A stretch of DNA of 62,795 bases from the IMG/VR virus record IMGVR_UViG_3300027754_000090, positions 1-62,795 of that record. One strand, 5' to 3'. Shown one piece after another: positions 17,992-26,771 of this stretch; the first letter of the stretch is position 1; each line of letters begins with the position of its first letter. The position numbers and the translations under genes were made by a program. The notes under the pieces were generated by a model. That model was not told the DNA's origin. It made no database searches and worked only from the letters and a program-made list of their open reading frames with translations. This DNA comes from a virus.

Positions 17992-18294
17992 ATGCCTTAT
18001 CAATCAAATGACATTGTTACACTCAAGCTGGTCAGCGGCGAAGAAATTGTAACCCGATTTCTATCAGAAACCGCTGATGAATATGCAGTATACAAACCAC
18101 TGTCACTGATGCAAGGCCCTCAGGGCATGGCACTGATGCAGAGTTTAATGAGTGGTCGGCCAGATCGCGAAATCATTATTCGTAAATCCGCTGTGGCTAT
18201 GCACGCGGCGTCTCGTGAAGAGATAGTCAGTGCATGGATTGAAGGCACATCAGGACTGAAAACTCCGGGCAAAAGCTCATTGTTGATGGGATAA
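17992..18294 (+). CDS. Sm-like conserved phage protein
   Basis: 100 residues. The start NDIVTLKLVSGEEIVTRFLS fits the Sm/Lsm-like beta-barrel proteins of unknown role common in T4-like phages, which share the pattern VxLKLxSGEEIV and a KPLSL strand. The C-terminus is helical (KSAVAMHAASREEIVSAWIE). Predicted leaderless late gene. Confidence 0.7.
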   Translation: MPYQSNDIVTLKLVSGEEIVTRFLSETADEYAVYKPLSLMQGPQGMALMQSLMSGRPDREIIIRKSAVAMHAASREEIVSAWIEGTSGLKTPGKSSLLMG

Positions 18295-18315
18295 TTCAGC
18301 CCACAAGGCGAAAAT

Positions 18316-18846
18316 ATGAACTTTAAATATATAGTAAACGGTTGGATTTTCGCGGCACTGACACTGATATTGGCTCTGACCACAGTCAGTGACGCTCAAG
18401 GACTAATCCCGTACTGGGTACTTAAAGCAACGCCAACAGACAATCTGGCCAGTCAGGTTAACATGGTAGATTATCGGCAGATACAGTGCGTGAGCACTGC
18501 GATCTACTATGAGAGCCATGGCGAACCCCTGATGGGCCAGATTGCTGTGGCCAGAGTGATTCAGAATCGTGTGAGGCAACACTTCGCTGCCACAGCATGT
18601 GAAGTGGTTACTCAGCGAGCTAATGGTGTCTGCCAGTTCAGCTGGGCTTGTGGATCATATCATCAGGTTACTGCCAAAGAATGCCGCCAGTGCTGGCAGA
18701 TTGCAGTGCAGGTATTTGCACAGCATCAGTATCAGGCATTTATGCCCACTGCGGCTTATTTTCATTCGGTCACGGTTAATCCAGAATGGCACGGTCTGAG
18801 GCGGTCGCTCACTATTGGTCAGCAGCAATTCTACAGCCGCAGATAA
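18316..18846 (+). CDS. SleB-type cell wall hydrolase (endolysin candidate) with N-terminal membrane anchor
   Basis: 176 residues. Membrane or signal-anchor segment at about 9-28 (WIFAALTLILALTTVSDA). The hydrolase_2/SleB domain spans about 55-175: AIYYESHGEPLMGQIAVARV (catalytic Glu in the YYES/GE motif), NGVCQFSW, AAYFHSVTVNPEW. Cuts peptidoglycan, so it is a likely lysis or particle-release enzyme (signal-anchor-release type endolysin is possible). Confidence 0.85.
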   Translation: MNFKYIVNGWIFAALTLILALTTVSDAQGLIPYWVLKATPTDNLASQVNMVDYRQIQCVSTAIYYESHGEPLMGQIAVARVIQNRVRQHFAATACEVVTQRANGVCQFSWACGSYHQVTAKECRQCWQIAVQVFAQHQYQAFMPTAAYFHSVTVNPEWHGLRRSLTIGQQQFYSRR

Positions 18847-18851
18847 CAGTG

Positions 18852-18859
18852 TATAAATA
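18852..18859 (+). promoter_or_regulatory. Late promoter (TATAAATA)
   Basis: A perfect match to the T4 late consensus TATAAATA, with AGAGGA before the ATG at 18874. Confidence 0.75.
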
Positions 18860-18873
18860 CCCAGAGGAACAAT

Positions 18874-19029
18874 ATGCCTGCTTACAGACAGTTTAGAGCC
18901 AATTTTACTATTCCAGGTCAGGTGCTACAACAGATTGTGGTCCAGGCTACTGATGTCAACGCAGCTCGTAAGATCGTGCAGAGTATGTTTCCTCGTGCTG
19001 TGGTTGGTTTGATCGAAGAAGTACGGTGA
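18874..19029 (+). CDS. Small conserved-type protein (51 aa)
   Basis: 51 residues beginning MPAYRQFRANFTIPGQVLQQ, with a helix ATDVNAARKIVQSMFP. Good AGAGGAA site 9 nt upstream and a perfect late promoter. Fold looks like a short beta-alpha unit. Function not recognised. Confidence 0.65.
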   Translation: MPAYRQFRANFTIPGQVLQQIVVQATDVNAARKIVQSMFPRAVVGLIEEVR

Positions 19030-19038
19030 CACTGTAAG

Positions 19039-19124
19039 GCCAAGGTCCCATAGTGGTCGATTGGACCAGTTTTGTAAACTGGCAGCGAAAGCTCACGCGG
19101 GTTCGACTCCCGCCCTTGGCTCCA
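19039..19124 (+). tRNA. tRNA, anticodon TGT (Thr), class-II-like long variable arm
   Basis: Acceptor GCCAAGG/CCTTGGC pairs fully; encoded CCA. Anticodon stem CCAGT/ACTGG with loop TTTGTAA gives TGT. The variable region is 14 nt with an AGC-GAAA-GCT stem, and the D arm (TCCCATAGTGGT) is almost the same as in the tRNA-Ser at 46373, unusual for a Thr tRNA. The discriminator is T, not the Ser-type G. Confidence 0.85.
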
Positions 19125-19164
19125 TAACATCATAATGTCCTGACCATTAAGTATCATATGATGG

Positions 19165-19193
19165 TTGACACTGACAATCCTGTTTGCTATACT
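19165..19193 (+). promoter_or_regulatory. Early-type promoter
   Basis: TTGACA (19165-19170), 17-bp spacer, TATACT (19188-19193) with TTTGC before it. ATG at 19202 is 8 nt downstream, so the leader is very short or absent. Confidence 0.85.
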
Positions 19194-19201
19194 CGTTAAG
19201 T

Positions 19202-19831
19202 ATGAAGATCGCCGCCCGCAAGTGCCCATTCACCGGAAAAATTTTCGAAACTGACCCGCAGTATACTCGGCATCTTGCTGGTGTCCGTGATCAGCAGCGC
19301 CAGCGTCGTGCATGGAAGCATATCGGTGCAGACGGTGACGCTGCTATACTGTGGGCCACACACCATGTCACCAGTGCTGATGAGTTTGATGCCTGGTTCC
19401 GTCAGAGCTGGCCCGCACTGGTTGGTCGTGGATACCGCACCAGATCCCGCGAGGATATTACTTGCAAACAGAAGCAGGATATTGTGGTGCCAAAATTGCT
19501 CAGCTCTGAGCTCAGTATTGGATCATACGGATTTCAGTCCAATAGCCACTGTTGTCCCAGCGGAGGTGTCACAAACTTCCGGGGTGATCCAGCCCTGCCC
19601 CGAGGGTACATGGGATGGGTTGGTCGTGTTAACTATAACTTTGATGACAGCACTGCTGACCACAGGGCCTGTGGCTATGGCATATTTAACAACAGTGCGA
19701 TTCACACTGGCAGTGGCGGCGGGGCCGGATGCAGATACGGATTCGACTTCAAACTCTGGGCTGACGAATGGCCAGCATGGAAGCTGGTTGCAGAGCAGCG
19801 CAGGGTGTGGGATATCATCAGCACGCCATAA
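19202..19831 (+). CDS. Unknown early protein with N-terminal Cys/His motif
   Basis: 209 residues. The N-terminus CPFTGKIFETDPQYTRHL looks like a C2H2-style zinc knuckle. The middle and C-terminus are rich in Gly and aromatic residues (PRGYMGWVGRVNYNF; GSGGGAGCRYGFDFKLW). The start is chosen from the promoter position. No known family; strong early promoter suggests a host-takeover role. Confidence 0.65.
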   Translation: MKIAARKCPFTGKIFETDPQYTRHLAGVRDQQRQRRAWKHIGADGDAAILWATHHVTSADEFDAWFRQSWPALVGRGYRTRSREDITCKQKQDIVVPKLLSSELSIGSYGFQSNSHCCPSGGVTNFRGDPALPRGYMGWVGRVNYNFDDSTADHRACGYGIFNNSAIHTGSGGGAGCRYGFDFKLWADEWPAWKLVAEQRRVWDIISTP

Positions 19832-19839
19832 GGAACCCA

Positions 19840-20139
19840 ATGAAAACAAGTATACAGTTACGGAGAGAAATCGCCGAGTTACAGAAACAACTGGCTCTGG
19901 CTGAGCAAGCCGAACAGCAGATAGATGCTGGTGATCCTGAAGCCATCGCCACCGCCCTTCACCAGATACAGTGTCGTCACAACCATATTGATCAGTGTGA
20001 CTGGGAGTCGGGCAGCTGGCAGAAACCCACCTATGCTCACACTGACTACCTGAAAAAGGCTCAGCGGTTGATAGACTCTGCCGCAGACGCAGGTATTCCG
20101 CCCAGTACCGCCCTGTTTTTTCTGATAACCCTGCGCTAA
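19840..20139 (+). CDS. Small coiled-coil protein, unknown
   Basis: 99 residues. N-terminal coiled coil (IQLRREIAELQKQLALAEQA), then a Cys/His-containing middle (CRHNHIDQCDW). AAGGA ribosome site 6 nt upstream, 8 nt after the previous gene, so likely co-transcribed from the promoter at 19165. Confidence 0.6.
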   Translation: MKTSIQLRREIAELQKQLALAEQAEQQIDAGDPEAIATALHQIQCRHNHIDQCDWESGSWQKPTYAHTDYLKKAQRLIDSAADAGIPPSTALFFLITLR

Positions 20140-20168
20140 GTTGTTGAAAACACTGGACAATCTTTTGG

Positions 20169-20197
20169 TTGACTCTGATCACACCGTTTGCTATAAT
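20169..20197 (+). promoter_or_regulatory. Early-type promoter with conserved upstream block
   Basis: TTGACT, 17-bp spacer, TATAAT (20192-20197), followed by AGTTGAGTAGGGGAAAACACACA. Preceded at 20141-20160 by TTGTTGAAAACACTGGACAA, a block repeated before several promoters at 38-42 kb. Confidence 0.9.
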
Positions 20198-20220
20198 AGT
20201 TGAGTAGGGGAAAACACACA

Positions 20221-20454
20221 ATGTCAACTCAGCGTCCAGACTATCACACTCAGATCTCACGGGAGGCTCGCAAGGCTTATCGCGCACATGAAGCCGAGGC
20301 CTGTGTGTACTATGCAGAGTGCCTGGGCTATAGTGCCTGCGTCAGCTGGGAGACTTTTCGGGGCAGTTGGGCTTACGATGCATGGCGCTGTGATCACCAA
20401 ATTCAGATTGCTGCTCAGCAGGCTGAGTTTCAACGATTCAGTTTCATGGCTTGA
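20221..20454 (+). CDS. Small unknown early protein
   Basis: 77 residues, rich in Tyr, Trp, Ala and Cys (AYRAHEAEACVYYAECLGYS). Transcribed from the strong promoter at 20169 with GTAGGGGAA as the possible ribosome site. No family recognised. The next promoter overlaps its last codons. Confidence 0.6.
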   Translation: MSTQRPDYHTQISREARKAYRAHEAEACVYYAECLGYSACVSWETFRGSWAYDAWRCDHQIQIAAQQAEFQRFSFMA

Positions 20455-20479
20455 CTCTGCTTCGTCAGTTTGCTATACT
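20451..20479 (+). promoter_or_regulatory. Early-type promoter, leaderless
   Basis: TTGACT (20451-20456), 17-bp spacer, TATACT (20474-20479); ATG exactly 6 nt downstream at 20486. Confidence 0.85.
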
Positions 20480-20485
20480 AATAAT

Positions 20486-20554
20486 ATGAAGCGATGCACA
20501 ATCATCACCGCGTTATTGTTATTGCTCACAGCATCTCAAGGCTATGAGCTATGA
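20486..20554 (+). CDS. 22-residue hydrophobic peptide
   Basis: MKRCTIITALLLLLTASQGYEL: a basic start and Leu-rich core, like a bare signal peptide or small membrane peptide. Start is fixed by the 6-nt promoter spacing; ends in ATGA overlap with the next gene. Confidence 0.5.
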   Translation: MKRCTIITALLLLLTASQGYEL

Positions 20555-20646
20555 GCCAAGAGCTGGGATCAATTCTGACGGCAGTTGTGGTGGCGGGTGG
20601 GATCACATGGTGGCTGTCGACATTAACATTCAGGAAAAATAAATGA
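20551..20646 (+). CDS. 31-residue membrane peptide
   Basis: One membrane span (ILTAVVVAGGITWWLSTLT) with a basic end (FRKNK). ATGA overlaps at both ends link it to the genes on either side; likely translationally coupled. Function unknown. Confidence 0.5.
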   Translation: MSQELGSILTAVVVAGGITWWLSTLTFRKNK

Positions 20647-20930
20647 ACCGGTTTAAGTTTATCGGGTGGTGCAACTCTGATGGTCACGACAAAGTTTGGG
20701 CAGTGCTGGAATTACAACCCCACCACCGTTATGCAACCATATGGGGTCGACGCGGTAAGACTCTACAGAGCAAGATAATGGACACCAGTTGGCATGAGGT
20801 TCGGAAGCTGATTGGCGGTAAACTACGCAAGGATTATATGACCTACGACCTCACTAACCTAGCTCGGGTTTATCCCGAGTTTGAAGCAGATCTGGAAAAG
20901 ACAGCGTTTTGGGCGATACTCAAAGGATAA
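20643..20930 (+). CDS. WGR-domain protein
   Basis: 95 residues. A WGR domain is recognisable: FKFIGWCNSDGHDKVWAVLE, then YATIWGRRGKTLQS near residue 37. WGR domains bind nucleic acids and occur next to DNA repair and ligase proteins. It sits 2 nt before the ATP-dependent ligase, which fits a DNA-repair partnership. Confidence 0.75.
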   Translation: MNRFKFIGWCNSDGHDKVWAVLELQPHHRYATIWGRRGKTLQSKIMDTSWHEVRKLIGGKLRKDYMTYDLTNLARVYPEFEADLEKTAFWAILKG

Positions 20931-20932
20931 CG

Positions 20933-22246
20933 ATGAAACCCTGGCAAATCATACAGCAACTGGAGAGCGATACCAGCCGGCTCTTCAAAGAAGACATAGT
21001 ACAGGTGCAAGCTGCGGCTGGCAATACTGAATTTTTCACCGGCGTCAGGTATGCCCTGGACAGCCTGGTGACATTTGGAGTTAAACAAGTGCCGGAACAC
21101 ACTGGCGCTGAAGGAGCAGGACTTGACTGGACATCGTTTCAAACTGTTGTTGATCAACTTGTGGCTCGCTGTGTTACGGGCAATGCCGCTCGTGAACAAA
21201 TATCTATTCTGATGGCCACAGCCACTGCTGAGCAGTGGAATGATTGGTATCGCAGAATCTTGATTCAAGACCTACGCTGTGGTGTTACTGAAAAAACCAT
21301 CAACACTGCGGTCAAGCGGGCTCAGAAGCCACAGTATGCCGTACCAGTGTTTACTTGCCAGCTGGCTCATGACAGTGCCAATCATCAGGGCAAGCTGGTT
21401 GGCCAGCGGCAGATGGAGAACAAACTGGATGGTATTAGGGTACTAACCATTGTGTACCCAGGTGGTCGTGTGGAACAGTTCAGCCGCAATGGCAAGACAC
21501 TGGAAAATTTTCCGCTGGTTCGCCAGCAGTTTGCTGCTGCGGCCACTGTATGGGAATTCAGTGAACCCTGGGTATTTGATGGTGAAATCATGAGTGCCAG
21601 TTTCCAGGATCTCATGCGCCAGGTTCATCGCAAGAGCAATGTACAGAGTTCAGATGCAGTGTTGTATGTGTTTGATTGCTTAACGCTGAGTGAATTCAGA
21701 TCTGGCCGCAGTGCTACGCCACAGCATCAGCGCACTCAGCTGGTAAATAAATTTTACTCTGCTATTGAGTCTATTTCTCCCAATATTCGCACACTGCAAT
21801 ATGAGACGGTGGATCTGGATACTGATGATGGTCAGCAGAGGTTCCGTGAACTCAATGTGGCGGCTATTGCTGGCGGCTATGAAGGCCTGATGCTGAAGGA
21901 TGTTGATGCGGCATATGAATGCAAACGCAGCACTGCATGGCTCAAGATTAAGCCATATATTGAAGTTAGCCTCACCGTGGTACGGACTGAAGAAGGCACT
22001 GGTAAGAATGCTGGTCGTATGGGTGCTCTGGTATGTGAAGGCATTGACGATGGCAAGCTGATTCAGGTCAATGTGGGCTCTGGGTTCACTGATCAACAGC
22101 GCATGGATTTTTGGACCTGCCAGGTGGATGGGCACATTGTGGAAGTGCGTGCTGATGCGGTCACACAGAACCAGGATGGCAGCTATAGCCTGAGGTTCCC
22201 CAGATTTGAACGGTTTCGTGGATTCGAAGTTACGGAGAAGCTATGA
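20933..22246 (+). CDS. ATP-dependent DNA ligase (gp30-like)
   Basis: 437 residues. Adenylation motif KLDG in QMENKLDGIRVL (about 163-167), then VFDGEI (motif III), YEGLMLKD (motif IV) and AWLKIKPY (motif V), followed by an OB-fold end. Seals nicks in replication and repair. ATG 20933 follows directly after the WGR gene. Length is near T4 gp30 (487) but somewhat shorter. Confidence 0.93.
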   Translation: MKPWQIIQQLESDTSRLFKEDIVQVQAAAGNTEFFTGVRYALDSLVTFGVKQVPEHTGAEGAGLDWTSFQTVVDQLVARCVTGNAAREQISILMATATAEQWNDWYRRILIQDLRCGVTEKTINTAVKRAQKPQYAVPVFTCQLAHDSANHQGKLVGQRQMENKLDGIRVLTIVYPGGRVEQFSRNGKTLENFPLVRQQFAAAATVWEFSEPWVFDGEIMSASFQDLMRQVHRKSNVQSSDAVLYVFDCLTLSEFRSGRSATPQHQRTQLVNKFYSAIESISPNIRTLQYETVDLDTDDGQQRFRELNVAAIAGGYEGLMLKDVDAAYECKRSTAWLKIKPYIEVSLTVVRTEEGTGKNAGRMGALVCEGIDDGKLIQVNVGSGFTDQQRMDFWTCQVDGHIVEVRADAVTQNQDGSYSLRFPRFERFRGFEVTEKL

Positions 22247-22404
22247 AACAGGAAGATTTGATCAAAGTGCTGGCTGCACTGAGTGAAAGCATCGTTGATG
22301 TAGAAAATCGCGGATGGGGACCTGCATACTCACTCGCACATGAACGTCGTGCCACTGCAATACAGATTTTGAGAACAGAAATTAAGCGACTACAGGGACT
22401 ATGA
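22243..22404 (+). CDS. Small helical protein (53 aa)
   Basis: MKQEDLIKVLAALSESIVDV start; ATGA overlap with the ligase gene and at its own end. Helical, soluble. No function recognised. Confidence 0.6.
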   Translation: MKQEDLIKVLAALSESIVDVENRGWGPAYSLAHERRATAIQILRTEIKRLQGL

Positions 22405-22460
22405 TGCATCAGTTAGGTCAACCTCTGATACTGGGAGTTTTTTTCGGAAAGGAGAATTAC

Positions 22461-22589
22461 ATGGGAGACACACTAATCGTATTGGGTTTTGGCTTGCTGG
22501 CCGTATTATGTGGTTGGGCAGCTTATTATCTGATTTCTCGGAACACCAACCAAGACTCATCTTCAAATAACAGCATCCTCAGGGACTAA
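22461..22589 (+). CDS. Small single-span membrane protein
   Basis: 42 residues from ATG 22461, chosen because GAAAGGAG lies 8 nt upstream. An upstream in-frame ATG at 22401 overlaps the previous stop but has no ribosome site. Membrane span LIVLGFGLLAVLCGWAAYYL, then a polar tail. Lysis or membrane role possible. Confidence 0.55.
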   Translation: MGDTLIVLGFGLLAVLCGWAAYYLISRNTNQDSSSNNSILRD

Positions 22590-22592
22590 ATA
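22587..22592 (+). promoter_or_regulatory. Late promoter (TAAATA), leaderless
   Basis: ACTAAATA overlaps the preceding stop; ATG at 22598 is exactly 5 nt downstream, no ribosome site. Confidence 0.7.
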
Positions 22593-22597
22593 CCAAC

Positions 22598-22798
22598 ATG
22601 GAACACACAAATCGGCTGCCATCAGAAGTCAGAGCAGCAATAGACAATTATGGTACAAGCGTTCGACTGGATCGGTTCTTGGACGAGTGGCGGGCTGATC
22701 TTGAAGGTCGCAACTTTCTCAATACCTGGACTCTGAGCACGCAGGATCAGGCATTCGTGGAATTTCACAATAACTATCGCCGCCAACGCGAAATCTAA
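22598..22798 (+). CDS. Small unknown late protein
   Basis: 66 residues, charged and helical (LPSEVRAAIDNYGTSVRLDR). Start fixed by the late promoter spacing. No family recognised. Confidence 0.6.
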   Translation: MEHTNRLPSEVRAAIDNYGTSVRLDRFLDEWRADLEGRNFLNTWTLSTQDQAFVEFHNNYRRQREI

Positions 22799-22832
22799 CC
22801 AAATCAAGTATAAGTCATCTACTACTTTAGGC

Positions 22833-22838
22833 TAAATA
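22833..22838 (+). promoter_or_regulatory. Late promoter (TAAATA)
   Basis: GGCTAAATAATG with AAGAGGA leader; drives the virion gene at 22856. Confidence 0.7.
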
Positions 22839-22855
22839 ATGATAAGAGGAATCAG

Positions 22856-23791
22856 ATGGCTTACAATATTAATCGAACCAATGGCAACACTCTCGTCTCC
22901 ATCAACGATGGCGAGGTAAACAGCCAAACCTGTAGTGTAGCATTGATTGGGCGCAATGTCAGCACCTATGGCGAGCTCATCAATGAAAACTTTGTCAGGT
23001 TGCTGGAGAATGCGGCAAATACCACAGCTCCCACGACACCAATAGTTGGTCAGCTGTGGTATGATACCACCACCAAACAAATGAAGTACCGGAACACCAC
23101 CAACAATTGGGTGGGGGTAGCTTCATACACCAAGGACACCACAGCGCCATCTGGTATCAGTGATGGTGATACCTGGTATGATACCACCAATAAAAAATTA
23201 AAAATTTACATTGATGGCACTAACTCAGTGGTTGGTCCACTGGGCAACGTCACCTTGAGCGGTGACCTCAGTGGCACCGCAGCATATTCTGGATCAGCCA
23301 ACATCACGATAGCCGCCAGCTTGGTTGTGGATCGTGTGAAAAAAACTGGCGATACACTCACTGGTCAGCTCAACGCTGCCGCTGGATTCACTGCTGGATC
23401 TGGCAGCACAGCCAACCTGATATTTGCCACTGGCACTGCTGTGGGTATTCGCAACAACGATCCCCAAGTGGCATTGGATGTGGTGGGTGCTATTCGTATG
23501 GTGCCAGTAACTGACACCTACAGCGGCAATATTACTATTGATGCTACTCATGGTAATCATCAAATCACACTCACTGGCAATACCACATTTACCATCAGCA
23601 ACTTTAGCAATGCTGGGCAGACCCTGAGACTAGTGATCACGGGCTCCAACCACACCATGACCTGGCCAGGTAGCATTAACTGGCCCAACGGCGCCGCGCC
23701 AAATTTAGCAAATGGTCCAGCGAAGATCGCGGTGGTTACCCTGATTAAACCTGCCAGTGGCAATTTGCTGGCCACATATGTGAGCTACTAA
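22856..23791 (+). CDS. Tail fibre / virion structural protein
   Basis: 311 residues. The N-terminal 95 residues (ENFVRLLENAANTTAPTTPI, GQLWYDTTTKQMKYRN, DGDTWYDTTNKKLKIY) are the repeated WYDTTxxxLK motif of T4-like marine tail-fibre or baseplate appendages. A beta-rich trunk (AATGxx and GNITIDATHGNH) and a C-terminal sandwich follow. Forms a late block with the large adhesin downstream (1-nt gap). Confidence 0.85.
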   Translation: MAYNINRTNGNTLVSINDGEVNSQTCSVALIGRNVSTYGELINENFVRLLENAANTTAPTTPIVGQLWYDTTTKQMKYRNTTNNWVGVASYTKDTTAPSGISDGDTWYDTTNKKLKIYIDGTNSVVGPLGNVTLSGDLSGTAAYSGSANITIAASLVVDRVKKTGDTLTGQLNAAAGFTAGSGSTANLIFATGTAVGIRNNDPQVALDVVGAIRMVPVTDTYSGNITIDATHGNHQITLTGNTTFTISNFSNAGQTLRLVITGSNHTMTWPGSINWPNGAAPNLANGPAKIAVVTLIKPASGNLLATYVSY

Positions 23792-23792
23792 T

Positions 23793-26759
23793 ATGGCTCT
23801 GCAACTAAGTATCTCTGGTAATCCTAACTTTTATGTTGGTTCATTTGGTACTGTGACCATCTCTAACGGACCAGCTAACGCCACTGTTTATGTGACTTTA
23901 TATAGTCAGAAGGGTACTTCCACTCAATCTTATCCCCTCAACAGCAACGGCTATTTACAGTTCAGTGGCCCAGCCTGGACTGACTCCGATGCTGGTACTT
24001 ATACAGTACAGGCTTGCGTTGGGACTGATTGTGCTAGTTATACCTTTACAGTTAGTTCTAGACCCGTGGTAACGGCAACGCCGACGATAACGACATCTGG
24101 CGTAACATCACCTTCGCTAAATACAACACCAATTACGGTGACAACAGCTCTGTACACTACCAGCGTGAGTTTAAGTGCTCCCGGCGGCAACTATCTGGGC
24201 AGTTCCTTTACTGTGACGGTGCGTGGAAAACCCAATGCCCGCGTCACCGCTGGTATCACCAGTAGTCCTAGAAATGCATACAATGGAGCTGCCATATTTC
24301 AAGGTACAACCAACAATTCCGGTGTATTGTATGTGACTGGCAGTTGGCCGAATGATCCCGGATGGGTGGGGTCATGGAGTGAACCCTGGTATGTAGAAGG
24401 TTCAACGCAGGCTACATTAACATTTAGTATAGAGTATCCGCCACAGCCAACTCCAACTCCGCCTCCACCTCCGAGCTACACCACCAGAGTGCGTTTTTTA
24501 ACCAGTGACTTTTATGTAGGCAGCTCATATACAGTGGAGGTTACTGGCCGACCGAATTCAGACGTCACTGCTGTCATCGCCAGTAGTCCTAACAACGCAT
24601 TCAATGCGGCTGCTGTAAAGATGGGTACAACCAACAATCAGGGTGTATTTAATATTTCTGGCTCTTGGCCGAATGATAACACCTGGCTAGGATATTGGAG
24701 TGAAAACTGGTCTGTAGCGGGGTCAACGACTGCACAATTAAACTTCACTTTAACTACTAAGCCCGTGATACTGGAGCCCACATACAACACCAATGTGGGA
24801 TTTTCACCCACCCCAGACTTTTATGTAGGCAGCTCATATACTGTGCGGGTTACTGGCAAACCTAATTCCGCCGTCACTGCTAACATCGCCAGTAGTCCTA
24901 ACAGCGCATTCAATGCGGGTGCTTTACTGATGGGTACAACCGACAATCGGGGGGTATTTACTAAACCTGGCTCTTGGCCGAATGCTAACACCTGGATAGG
25001 GAATTGGAGTGAATACTGGTCTGTAACAGGGTCAACGACTGCACAATTAAACTTCACTTTAGCTGCTAAGCCCATCGTGCTTCCGCCCGATCCGCCCATA
25101 CCAGCACCAGTGTCTGGTAACATTCAGCTTACCCTGAATCAGAATCAGCAGGCTGTGGCGTTTACATATCCTGGCACCGTGGTCAGTCCAGGAACTATAA
25201 CTGGAGTGCAACGAAATAACGGACCATCGCATGGTAATATTGCTCAGGTCAGTGGAATAAATTATACTTATACTCCCTTCACTGATTATTCTGGAACTGA
25301 TCAGATAGCATTCAGGTTGGTTGGTGCTGGTGGCGTAAGTGATAAAACGGGCTATGTGAACATCCAGGTGGATGCACTGCCTATAGTAGTCAGACCCAAC
25401 TCTTTTACGTTCAGTAATTATTCCAATCAGATCAGCAATACCGCAGTCACTGGTAGCTCAGTGACGCTGAGCTCAGCTTTTCCAAATACCTACACTTTGG
25501 AATTAAATTGTGTTGCTGACTCGGACGGTAGCAGCAGCACCACAGCGTTGAATGCCAGTTATGTCACAGGCTGGACACGCAATCGTGGTGGCAACATCCA
25601 GAATTTAAGCAACAGCATCACGGTACTAGCTGGTGATATTGTGACGCCAGTGGTGCGGTCAGCACCAGGATCGCCGATAGCTGTGCGAACACTGACATTC
25701 ACAGTAAAACTCACTGGCAGCAATGTTGATGCAGGTTATATTTACAGCACCAACTTCACAGTGAGTACAGAAGTGGTTGATTTGGTGCCTGATGTCTTGG
25801 TACTGTATGGTGCAACCAATCTGGAACTCAGTTCAGCCTTCACCACCAACACCGTGACTGTTGGTGGATTAACTTCTGGGTTTCCAGTGCCCATAGCAGT
25901 CAGTCCCACAGCCAACTTAATCATTGGGGGTATTGATGCTGGTGATTCCAGTACCATCAGCAATGGACAGACCCTGGCTGTTCGTGCTAATAGTTCGGCT
26001 GACTTCAGCACTGGTAAACAATACACGGTTACTGTGACCGGAACCAACAGCAGCAACAATGCCGTGCTGAATCGGAATTACTTCACACTAACCACCAGAA
26101 ATCCCCATGTGGGACCCAGTGCTCCGTGGTATTTTGGTAACCAAGTGGGATTGAATCCCAGCACAATGTACGACACTGGTTCCGTGACATTCAGTGGCAT
26201 GGAAGAGTCTGCGATTTTCAGTATCAACAACGGTGGGTTAGTGGTAGTCAATAACAACACTGGCGCCGCCGCTGCCAGTGCCACCATCAATAATGGTGAC
26301 ACAGTGTATTTCCGAGCCAGTTCGGCCAGCACGTTCAGCACACAGGCAATATACACCGTAACTCTCAGCGCACTGAATGTACTTAATCAGACCGACAGCT
26401 TCAGCTATACCACCAGAGACAGCGTCAATACACCCACATTTAGTGGTGTATTCGCCACATTAACTCAGGCTGAACTCAGCAGCGTGGTGGTCAGCAATAC
26501 CATCACTGCCACTCAATTTGACGGCACGCAAACCATCACATTGAGCAGCAATTTGGCCAATCCTCAGCTAGTGATCAATGGCGTACCAAGTGGTACTAGC
26601 GCCAGCATTTCTAGTGGAAAATTTTTGGCCATCAGTGGAACAACCCCAGCTGATTATTATCAGCAGGCCAGCGCCACAGTGACGGTGAGTGCTGCCACAC
26701 TAAACTGGGCAGTAGTAACCAAAAGCAACGATGATCTACAGATACTAAATGCGTATTAA
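23793..26759 (+). CDS. Large multi-domain adhesin-like virion protein (Ig-like repeats)
   Basis: 988 residues, beta-rich. Three homologous units of about 105 residues near 125-440 share FYVGSSYTVxVTGxPNS, ASSPNxAFNA, GSWPNDxTW and WSVxGSTTAQLNF. A cadherin-like segment (TYTPFTDYSGTDQIAFRLV, about 490) and further Ig-like Ser/Thr/Asn-rich units complete it. No signal peptide. By context (fibre gene directly upstream, late promoter) it is a virion surface protein that probably binds host glycans. Confidence 0.8.
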   Translation: MALQLSISGNPNFYVGSFGTVTISNGPANATVYVTLYSQKGTSTQSYPLNSNGYLQFSGPAWTDSDAGTYTVQACVGTDCASYTFTVSSRPVVTATPTITTSGVTSPSLNTTPITVTTALYTTSVSLSAPGGNYLGSSFTVTVRGKPNARVTAGITSSPRNAYNGAAIFQGTTNNSGVLYVTGSWPNDPGWVGSWSEPWYVEGSTQATLTFSIEYPPQPTPTPPPPPSYTTRVRFLTSDFYVGSSYTVEVTGRPNSDVTAVIASSPNNAFNAAAVKMGTTNNQGVFNISGSWPNDNTWLGYWSENWSVAGSTTAQLNFTLTTKPVILEPTYNTNVGFSPTPDFYVGSSYTVRVTGKPNSAVTANIASSPNSAFNAGALLMGTTDNRGVFTKPGSWPNANTWIGNWSEYWSVTGSTTAQLNFTLAAKPIVLPPDPPIPAPVSGNIQLTLNQNQQAVAFTYPGTVVSPGTITGVQRNNGPSHGNIAQVSGINYTYTPFTDYSGTDQIAFRLVGAGGVSDKTGYVNIQVDALPIVVRPNSFTFSNYSNQISNTAVTGSSVTLSSAFPNTYTLELNCVADSDGSSSTTALNASYVTGWTRNRGGNIQNLSNSITVLAGDIVTPVVRSAPGSPIAVRTLTFTVKLTGSNVDAGYIYSTNFTVSTEVVDLVPDVLVLYGATNLELSSAFTTNTVTVGGLTSGFPVPIAVSPTANLIIGGIDAGDSSTISNGQTLAVRANSSADFSTGKQYTVTVTGTNSSNNAVLNRNYFTLTTRNPHVGPSAPWYFGNQVGLNPSTMYDTGSVTFSGMEESAIFSINNGGLVVVNNNTGAAAASATINNGDTVYFRASSASTFSTQAIYTVTLSALNVLNQTDSFSYTTRDSVNTPTFSGVFATLTQAELSSVVVSNTITATQFDGTQTITLSSNLANPQLVINGVPSGTSASISSGKFLAISGTTPADYYQQASATVTVSAATLNWAVVTKSNDDLQILNAY

Positions 26760-26771
26760 AGGAGATCCAAC

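Noticed and set aside
22401-22460. Upstream start for the small membrane protein at 22461
   Set aside because: The ATG at 22461 has a strong GAAAGGAG site; the upstream ATG has none.
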